DNA of 39,415 nucleotides. It comes from Kordia jejudonensis. Lineage in GTDB: Bacteria; Bacteroidota; Bacteroidia; Flavobacteriales; Flavobacteriaceae. Made by a program: the position numbers and the translations under genes. Location of the stretch: NCBI RefSeq assembly GCF_001005315.1, contig NZ_LBMG01000052.1, positions 1 through 39,415 of the forward strand. The letters run 5' to 3'. Below the pieces are notes generated by a model, which was given only the letters and a program-made list of their open reading frames with translations, was not told where the DNA came from and made no database searches. Of the stretch, positions 33,557 through 39,415 are shown piece after piece (within the stretch, counting starts at the first letter, position 1; each line of letters opens with the position of its first letter).

Positions 33557-35230
33557 TTAACGTTGTTTCTTCTTTGAAACCTTTTCTGCCAGCAACAATG
33601 CATTGTAGGCATTTACTATTTTTCCCGATTTTGACAACGAACTGAAAGGCACTTTGTTTGGATCACGTTTTTCGCCATTTGCGTACGGTTTTAAAACCAT
33701 AATATCATACGAAACTCCTGATTCCATAATAATTTGTTTTACTTCCGAAGCTGTTAGGTTTGGGTAATACGAAAATAGCAAACTTGCCATACCACTTACG
33801 ACAGCAGAAGATAGTGAGGTTCCTGTGTCTGTAGTCATACGCAATCTATTTAAACAGGGTATTTTAGTGCCAGGCGCAAAGATATCTACTTCTTTTTTTC
33901 CATAATTAGAACTATTATCCACAAGTATGGAGTCTACTTTGTAGGAAGTATTCCCTACTTTTATGAAGTTTTTTAAAAACTCTTTTCCATCTATAGCATC
34001 ATTTGGATAGTTATTCTTTTTATCAAGGTTATAACCATCATTTCCTGATGAAGTTACTACTAAAACATCGTGTTTTTCTGCATATGCTAACGCTTCATAT
34101 ACCCATTCTGGATGTAATGAAAAGTTTTTCCCTATGCTCATATTGATAACTCTAGCTCCATTGTCTACAGCATAACGTATCGCTAATGCAATATCTTTAT
34201 CGTGTTCGTTTCCTGCCACCGAAATACTTAAAGGCATTAGTTGCACCTTGTCATTGATTCCTTCTACTAAAGTATCATTTCTAGTTGCAGCAATAACTGA
34301 GGATATTTTTGTGGAGTGACTAAACACTTGGAAACCTTGTATTTTATTATTCCCATATGGAGCATCATTTAGATCGTTTGTATTATCATTAGTTAAAGAA
34401 CGCTCATCAAAATCGAAATTCAATTGATAATCAATTGTTTCTCTGTAGAGACTTATTCGGTTATTAATCGATCTCAAAGTGTTCTTATGTTTTTTATAGT
34501 GTATCAAGCGGTCTAATTTCTCAATCTCATCTTGATCTTTCAACTTTTGTTTCAAAGAATCTAACTGAGATATGTTATATGGCTCTTCACTTTCAGGCAG
34601 ATATTTAGTAAGTACTTTTTCTCCAAAAATGAAGCGTTTTTTAGCAACGATATGATCCTCAAGGTTTGTCTCAGCTTTTTTTAGTCTTTTATTATATGCA
34701 ATGTATGCTTTTTGATAAAGTACAAATTCTCTTTTTCTATTCTCATGAACTTCTTTTACTGATACAATATTTTTAAATAGTGAATCATATTTTTTTATAA
34801 TTCGCACATATTCAAAATGACCATAATATTTAGATCTAGAATTTCCTTCTGTACTCCCGACATAATTCCAACCATGGATATCATCGATATAACCATTGTT
34901 GTCATCGTCAATATTATTGTTAGGAACCTCATCTTTGTTTGTCCAAATTTGATTTTTTAAATCTTCATGATCAATATTTAGTTCTGTATCGATGACTGCA
35001 ACTATTACCTTTTCGCTTTTTTTACCTTTTAAAAATTCATACGCTTTTTCGAGACTAATTCCAGGTATAGAATCTGTATAAATGTCTTTGAAATGCCAAT
35101 CTTTCTTTTCTTCCTTAGTAAGTTGTTTTTTGGTAAAACTAGAAGTAACTGATACTACTTTTTGCATTGAAGTGCACGCAACAATTGTTGTCAAAACACA
35201 TATCAAGATAAGTAGTATGAAACGTTGCAT
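33557..35230 (-). CDS. S8 subtilisin-like lipoprotein, array copy 1
   Basis: A 557-aa putative envelope protease. Lipobox IVAC at residues 16-19. Catalytic residues: Asp81 in VIVAVIDTELNIDHEDL, His305 in VFSHSTKISSVIAA, oxyanion Asn397 in VTSSGNDGY, Ser472 in TGTSLSSAVVSG. The Asp and His blocks, normally some 30-40 residues apart, are separated by about 220 residues. The extra part (about 125-290) is a charged, Lys/Glu-rich, probably helical insertion. An NNNIDDDNNGYIDDIHGWNYVG acidic motif (shown by its parts IDDDNNGYIDD and HGWNYVG) follows the Asp block and may bind calcium. HST replaces the usual HGT. It is the last gene of the array, 5 bp after copy 2, and convergent with the methyltransferase. 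Confidence 0.9.
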   Translation of the reverse strand: MQRFILLILICVLTTIVACTSMQKVVSVTSSFTKKQLTKEEKKDWHFKDIYTDSIPGISLEKAYEFLKGKKSEKVIVAVIDTELNIDHEDLKNQIWTNKDEVPNNNIDDDNNGYIDDIHGWNYVGSTEGNSRSKYYGHFEYVRIIKKYDSLFKNIVSVKEVHENRKREFVLYQKAYIAYNKRLKKAETNLEDHIVAKKRFIFGEKVLTKYLPESEEPYNISQLDSLKQKLKDQDEIEKLDRLIHYKKHKNTLRSINNRISLYRETIDYQLNFDFDERSLTNDNTNDLNDAPYGNNKIQGFQVFSHSTKISSVIAATRNDTLVEGINDKVQLMPLSISVAGNEHDKDIALAIRYAVDNGARVINMSIGKNFSLHPEWVYEALAYAEKHDVLVVTSSGNDGYNLDKKNNYPNDAIDGKEFLKNFIKVGNTSYKVDSILVDNSSNYGKKEVDIFAPGTKIPCLNRLRMTTDTGTSLSSAVVSGMASLLFSYYPNLTASEVKQIIMESGVSYDIMVLKPYANGEKRDPNKVPFSSLSKSGKIVNAYNALLLAEKVSKKKQR

Positions 35231-35235
35231 TGTTA

Positions 35236-36900
35236 TTAATTCTTCTTTTTATTAGAAAACTCTTCCGCCATTAATAATGCATTGTACGCATTGACTATTT
35301 TCCCTGATTTGGATAAGGAACTGAAAGGCACTTTGTTTGGATCTCGTTTTTCGCCTTTTGCGTATGGTTTTAAAACCATAAAATCATACGAAACTCCTGA
35401 TTCCATGATGATTTGTTTTACTTCCGAAGCTGTTAGGTTTGGATAATACGAAAATAGCAAACTTGCCATACCACTTACGACAGCAGAAGATAGTGAAGTT
35501 CCTGTATCTGTAATTTTTCCTGATCTACTCAAACAAGTAATTCTAGAGCCTGGCGCAAAGATATCTACATTTTTCTTTCCATAATTTGAGCTACTAAATA
35601 CTAGAGTAGAATCTATATTTTGAGACGTATTTCCAACTTTGATAAAGTTTTTGACCGTTTCAACACCGTTTATATTATCTGTAGGAAAGTCATCATACTT
35701 GTCTATATTCCAACCATTGTTTCCCGAAGATGTTACTATTAATACGTTATGATCTTCCGCATATTTAATAGCTTCATTAACCCATTCAGGATACATAGAG
35801 AATGTTTTTCCTAAACTCATGTTGATCACTTTTGCACCGTTATCTACCGCATATCGAATTGCCAGCGCAATATCTTTGTCAAATTCGTTTCCAACAACAG
35901 CAATGCTTAACGGCATTAGTTGCACATTATCATTGATACCGTTTATACCAATATTATTATTTCTTGTTGCTGCGATGACAGATGCTATTTGTGTTGCATG
36001 ATCAATTCTGTAAATTCCTTGTACATTGTTGTTTCCGTATGGGAAATCGTTTAGATCATTTGGATTGTCATTTGTTAATGAACGGTCATCATACGCAAGA
36101 TTGAGTACTGTGTTTAGTTTGAATTTTTCAAAATTAATACGATTATCAACCCACTTTTCATCAATATTGTATTTGGTATAATATGCCAATTTTGAGATAG
36201 ATTCTTTTTCGTCTGCATCTGAAATTGTAAGTTTCAAGGAATCCAAAGTTGAAGATGTATAATTCTCTTTTGGAAAATACTTTTTAGCAATACTTTTAGC
36301 TTTAAGAAATCGTCCTTCGATTCGTTTAAATCTAGTTATTTCAGATTTTCTTTTTTCAACTTCAAAATTATATGCTAGATACGCTTTTTGATATAACTTA
36401 AAATTCTCAAAGTCTTTCTTTGGAACGTCTGATATAGAATTATATTTATTAAATAATGGTATATATTTTCTAAGAATTCTTACATATTCATAGCTCGTAT
36501 AAGGTAGATTATCTTCTTTTTTTGTTCCTACATAATTCCAACCATGGATATCATCGATATAACCATTGTTGTCATCGTCAATATTATTGTTAGGAACCTC
36601 ATCTTTGTTTGTCCAAATTTGATTTTTTAAATCTTCATGATCAATATTTAGTTCTGTATCGATGACTGCAACAATAATCTTAGTAGCTTTTTTGTCTTTT
36701 AAAAAATCATATGCTTTGTACAAGCTAATCCCTGGTATAGAATCTGTATAGATATCTTTAAAATGCCAATCTTTCTTTTCTTCCTCAGTAAGTTGTTTTT
36801 TGGGAAAACTAGAAGTAACCGTTACTACTTTTTGCATTGAGGTGCAAGAAACAATTGTTGTCAAAATACATATCAAGATCAATAGTATAAAACGTTTCAT
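35236..36900 (-). CDS. S8 subtilisin-like lipoprotein, array copy 2
   Basis: A 554-aa paralogue of copy 1 with lipobox IVSC (16-19). Catalytic set: Asp81 in the identical DTELNIDHEDL block, His301 in IDHATQIASVIAA, Asn394 in TSSGNNGW, Ser469 in TGTSLSSAVVSG. The N-terminal 120 residues and C-terminal 90 are almost the same as copy 1, while the inserted helical region (about 125-285) has diverged strongly. HAT replaces HGT. The gene is separated from its neighbours by 5 bp on each side, indicating one transcript. A 143-bp DNA segment is identical with copy 1. Confidence 0.9.
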   Translation of the reverse strand: MKRFILLILICILTTIVSCTSMQKVVTVTSSFPKKQLTEEEKKDWHFKDIYTDSIPGISLYKAYDFLKDKKATKIIVAVIDTELNIDHEDLKNQIWTNKDEVPNNNIDDDNNGYIDDIHGWNYVGTKKEDNLPYTSYEYVRILRKYIPLFNKYNSISDVPKKDFENFKLYQKAYLAYNFEVEKRKSEITRFKRIEGRFLKAKSIAKKYFPKENYTSSTLDSLKLTISDADEKESISKLAYYTKYNIDEKWVDNRINFEKFKLNTVLNLAYDDRSLTNDNPNDLNDFPYGNNNVQGIYRIDHATQIASVIAATRNNNIGINGINDNVQLMPLSIAVVGNEFDKDIALAIRYAVDNGAKVINMSLGKTFSMYPEWVNEAIKYAEDHNVLIVTSSGNNGWNIDKYDDFPTDNINGVETVKNFIKVGNTSQNIDSTLVFSSSNYGKKNVDIFAPGSRITCLSRSGKITDTGTSLSSAVVSGMASLLFSYYPNLTASEVKQIIMESGVSYDFMVLKPYAKGEKRDPNKVPFSSLSKSGKIVNAYNALLMAEEFSNKKKN

Positions 36901-36905
36901 TCTTA

Positions 36906-38570
36906 TTAATTCTTCTTTTTATTAGAAACTTCTTCCGCCATTAATAATGCATTGTACGCATTTACTATTTTACCTGATTTGGAGAGCGAGCTGAAAGGAA
37001 CGAGTTCTTTTTCTTCACTCATAGAGGGTGTATTGACCATAATATCATATGAAACACCAGATTTCATGATGATTTGTTTTACTTCGGAAGCCGTTAGGTT
37101 TGGATAATGTGAACGGATTAAAGATGCAACTCCAGAAACTATAGCTGAAGCATAAGAAGTTCCGTAATCAATATCAACTCCTTCTCTTGTAATTACTTTT
37201 ATATAATCAGCTGGTGCAGTTATATCAACTATTTTTTTACTATAATTTGTATATTCAGAAATTAAATTTTCATCAATAGAATATGTAGAGCCACCAACTT
37301 TTATGAAATTATTGCTTATTTCTTTACTGTTATAAGTATCATTTGGGAAATCATTTTTATAATCTAAATTCAACGCACTATTACCAGCAGAAGATATTAT
37401 TAAAACATCTTTTTTTTCTGCATATTTAATTGCCTCATTTATCCATTCTTGATGCAAGGAGAATGGTTTTCCAATACTCATATTAATCACTTTTGCATCA
37501 TTATTTACTGCATACTTTATCGCTAGGGCAATATCTTTATCAAATTCATCACCAGAAGTTGAGATACTTAAAGTCATCAATTCTACGTTATCATTAATTC
37601 CATCTACACCAAAGTTATTACCTCTTTTTGCCGCTATTAATGAAGCCACTTTTGTTCCATGATTAACTTTTTCTGTTCCTTGGACATTATTATTTCCGTA
37701 AGGAAAGTCTTTGATACTTTCTGAGTTATCATTGGTAAGCATTCTATCTTTATGATCAAAGTTGAACAATGTGTTAATAGCATGCTTTTCTTTTCTAATA
37801 TCTTTCTCTAATGTTTCTGGATTGAAATTATATTTCATATAATAACTCATAGCTCCTACATGATAAGATAATATACTGTCATTTTTTGGGATTACTGATT
37901 TTAAAGAATCTAATTGTTTGATATTATATGACCCTCCTAATAAATCTTTTAAAACAATATCTGCGTTTTCAAAATTCATTATCATCCTTTTACACTTTTC
38001 AATTTCTTCTTTTCTCCACAGCAGTTCTTCATTATATATATTTTTAGCTGACAAATACAAAGAATCAAGTTTTGTCTTGGGTATAAAATCTTGACTTATA
38101 TGATTATACAGAGATTGATATTTTTTTAATACTCTGGTACAAGACAAACTACTATAAAAAATAGAGTCTCCCTTTTTAGTTCCTACGTAATTCCAACCAT
38201 GAATATCATCTACATATCCATTGTTGTCATCGTCAATATTATTATTTGGGATTTCATTGTTATTGATCCAAATTTGATCCTTAAGATCCTCATGGTCAAT
38301 ATCAATTTCTGAGTCGATAATAGCAACGATAATTGTATCCCCTTTTTTATCTTTTAAGAATTCATATGTTTTGTACAAACTAATCCCCGGAATAGAATCT
38401 GTATAGATGTCTTTAAAATGCCAATCTTTCTTTTCTTCCTCTGTAAGTTGTTGTTTTTTAACTAAGCTTGATGGAACTATTGGTGCTGGTTTTACAATTG
38501 ATTGTGCAGAAGAACTGATTATAGTAAAACAGCAAAGTAAAAATAAGATAAGAGATTGTAGTGGTTTCAA
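36906..38570 (-). CDS. S8 subtilisin-like protease, array copy 3
   Basis: A 554-aa paralogue with a different export signal: a Sec signal peptide ending SSSAQS and no lipobox cysteine at the expected place, so probably periplasmic or secreted, unlike copies 1 and 2. Catalytic residues are canonical: Asp86 in VAIIDSEIDIDHEDL, His304 in VNHGTKVASLIAA, Asn397 in ISSAGNSAL, Ser472 in YGTSYASAIVSG. It has the same Lys/Glu-rich insertion between the Asp and His blocks, again highly divergent in sequence. It is more distant from copies 1 and 2 than they are from each other. The membrane protein gene is 40 bp upstream. Confidence 0.9.
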   Translation of the reverse strand: MKPLQSLILFLLCCFTIISSSAQSIVKPAPIVPSSLVKKQQLTEEEKKDWHFKDIYTDSIPGISLYKTYEFLKDKKGDTIIVAIIDSEIDIDHEDLKDQIWINNNEIPNNNIDDDNNGYVDDIHGWNYVGTKKGDSIFYSSLSCTRVLKKYQSLYNHISQDFIPKTKLDSLYLSAKNIYNEELLWRKEEIEKCKRMIMNFENADIVLKDLLGGSYNIKQLDSLKSVIPKNDSILSYHVGAMSYYMKYNFNPETLEKDIRKEKHAINTLFNFDHKDRMLTNDNSESIKDFPYGNNNVQGTEKVNHGTKVASLIAAKRGNNFGVDGINDNVELMTLSISTSGDEFDKDIALAIKYAVNNDAKVINMSIGKPFSLHQEWINEAIKYAEKKDVLIISSAGNSALNLDYKNDFPNDTYNSKEISNNFIKVGGSTYSIDENLISEYTNYSKKIVDITAPADYIKVITREGVDIDYGTSYASAIVSGVASLIRSHYPNLTASEVKQIIMKSGVSYDIMVNTPSMSEEKELVPFSSLSKSGKIVNAYNALLMAEEVSNKKKN

Positions 38571-38610
38571 GAAAGTTTGTTTTTGAAATGTAAATATAAG
38601 AATCCCTAGT

Positions 38611-39123
38611 TTAATATTCTTCTAACTGAAAAGTACCCGTAAAGTCTCTATTTTGAGTATAAAAATTAATGCCAAGTAAGTCCCAATATAATACTCCGTG
38701 GGCACCATAAGAAAAAGTGCCATCTGTATTTTTATCTATATTAATGTACTTATATTTCCATTGAAAACCACTTACAAATCCACTTAGTGAACTGCTACTA
38801 TAACTGGGAATAAACTCTCCTTTTGCATTTTGTTTAAATCGAATACTCAGATGAAATATAAGTGAGGCGCTTTCATGCATACGCATATCTACTGAGCGTG
38901 TAACATTTGTTTCTATAGCATTCCCATGCATGGCGTAAGTATTTTTATGTTTATCTTCCTTAGCGTTCATAATTCCTAAGACGCCTATAACCAATACCAC
39001 AATAATCGCATTTCCGTATTTGTTAGCAAATAATTTTTTCCCTTTTGTAAATAGTGATAATACCAAGGCAAAAAACAAAATGAGAAACGCCGTAGTGAGT
39101 AGTGACCATAAAATATATAACAT
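38611..39123 (-). CDS. small membrane protein within the subtilase array
   Basis: A 170-aa protein starting at the ATG at 39123 (MLYILWSLLTTAF). The open frame extends back to 39192, but that extension overlaps the end of the upstream subtilase and precedes a good hydrophobic start. Two membrane helices lie at about residues 3-25 and 37-53; the remainder, beginning NAKEDKHKNTYAMHG, is a soluble beta-rich domain of about 115 aa (FHLSIRFKQN, FQWKYKYINID, TGTFQLEEY). I do not recognise a family. Its start is 10 bp after the stop of the upstream subtilase, so it belongs to the same transcript, and it may anchor, activate or inhibit the proteases. Confidence 0.72.
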   Translation of the reverse strand: MLYILWSLLTTAFLILFFALVLSLFTKGKKLFANKYGNAIIVVLVIGVLGIMNAKEDKHKNTYAMHGNAIETNVTRSVDMRMHESASLIFHLSIRFKQNAKGEFIPSYSSSSLSGFVSGFQWKYKYINIDKNTDGTFSYGAHGVLYWDLLGINFYTQNRDFTGTFQLEEY

Positions 39124-39133
39124 AGTTGTTTTA

Positions 39134-39415
39134 TTATTTTCTTTTCTTCTTTTTAGAAACTTCTTCCGCCATGAGCAAAGCATTATACGCATTCACTATT
39201 TTTCCTGATTTGGATAAGGAACTAAAGGGAACGAGTTCTTTTTCTTTGCTTGTAGAAGGTTTGTTAACCATGATATCATAGGAAACTCCTGATTCCATAA
39301 TGATTTGTTTTACTTCGGAAGCTGTTAGGTTTGGGTAGTATGAACGAATTAGTGCGGCTACTCCAGAGACTATGGGTGAAGCTAAAGAAGTTCCATCAAT
39401 AAAAGAATACGTATT
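39134..39415 (-). CDS. S8 subtilisin-like protease, array copy 4 (partial, window edge)
   Basis: The C-terminal 93 codons of another array member, cut by the right end of the window. The catalytic-serine motif is visible as [18 protein letters not shown], followed by the array's conserved tail [20 protein letters not shown], then [20 protein letters not shown] and a Lys-rich end. GTSLASP is closer to the classical GTSMASP than in copies 1 and 2. It ends with two consecutive stop codons (39131-39136). The array therefore extends beyond this window and has at least four members. Confidence 0.9.
   Translation of the reverse strand, partial: NTYSFIDGTSLASPIVSGVAALIRSYYPNLTASEVKQIIMESGVSYDIMVNKPSTSKEKELVPFSSLSKSGKIVNAYNALLMAEEVSKKKKRK

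Noticed and set aside
39124-39192. Extension of the array membrane protein upstream of 39123
   Set aside because: These codons overlap the conserved C-terminus of the upstream subtilase in another frame; the ATG at 39123 directly precedes the first membrane helix.

Overview
The window looks like chromosomal DNA of a marine Flavobacteriaceae member (Bacteroidota). A Kordia-like genus is my guess, from memory only. The grounds are AT-rich DNA, putative promoters of the Bacteroidota type (-7 box TAnnTTTG, -33 TTTG), three large secreted proteins with a C-terminal type IX secretion (T9SS type A) sorting domain, short double-glycine leader peptides of the flavobacterial 'class I lanthipeptide-like' kind, and a fused HemC-HemD. 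I see no tRNA, rRNA, insertion sequence, phage or CRISPR locus.

Left half (1-20.9 kb): a dispersed heme-biosynthesis region. An AraC/PchR-like regulator diverges from hemA-hemCD. A small array of hairpin repeats follows, then hemE. Further on come hemF, behind its own promoter, and hemB, which leads a tight run with a small cytochrome c and a DinB-like protein. Together they cover glutamyl-tRNA to coproporphyrinogen III and its oxidation, except the aminomutase (HemL). Between them lie a delta-60-repeat T9SS protein, an outer-membrane beta-barrel, a GNAT/EI24 pair, a hotdog thioesterase, a very large secreted alpha/beta hydrolase, three tandem paralogous lipoproteins, and an SF2 helicase carrying two predicted membrane segments.

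Middle (20.9-31.0 kb): an unannotated 53-aa double-glycine peptide gene with a strong promoter, a CNNM/CorC-like membrane protein, an Ogt-type DNA repair protein, a DUF4442 hotdog protein, a DEDDy exonuclease, a repeat array of about 144-bp period, a 1279-aa secreted subtilase with T9SS signal, and a dual-ATPase peptide ABC transporter subunit.

Right part (31.0-39.4 kb): two further double-glycine precursor peptides in tandem, then a stand-alone methyltransferase that resembles (from memory) the AprA-type starter-unit methyltransferases of polyketide synthases. Convergent to it is a tightly packed array of at least four paralogous cell-envelope subtilases (one cut by the window edge), with a small membrane protein inside the array. 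This accessory region is the most likely place for something undescribed: orphan peptide precursors, an unusual methyltransferase and a diversifying protease array sit side by side. A functional link between them is my inference only.
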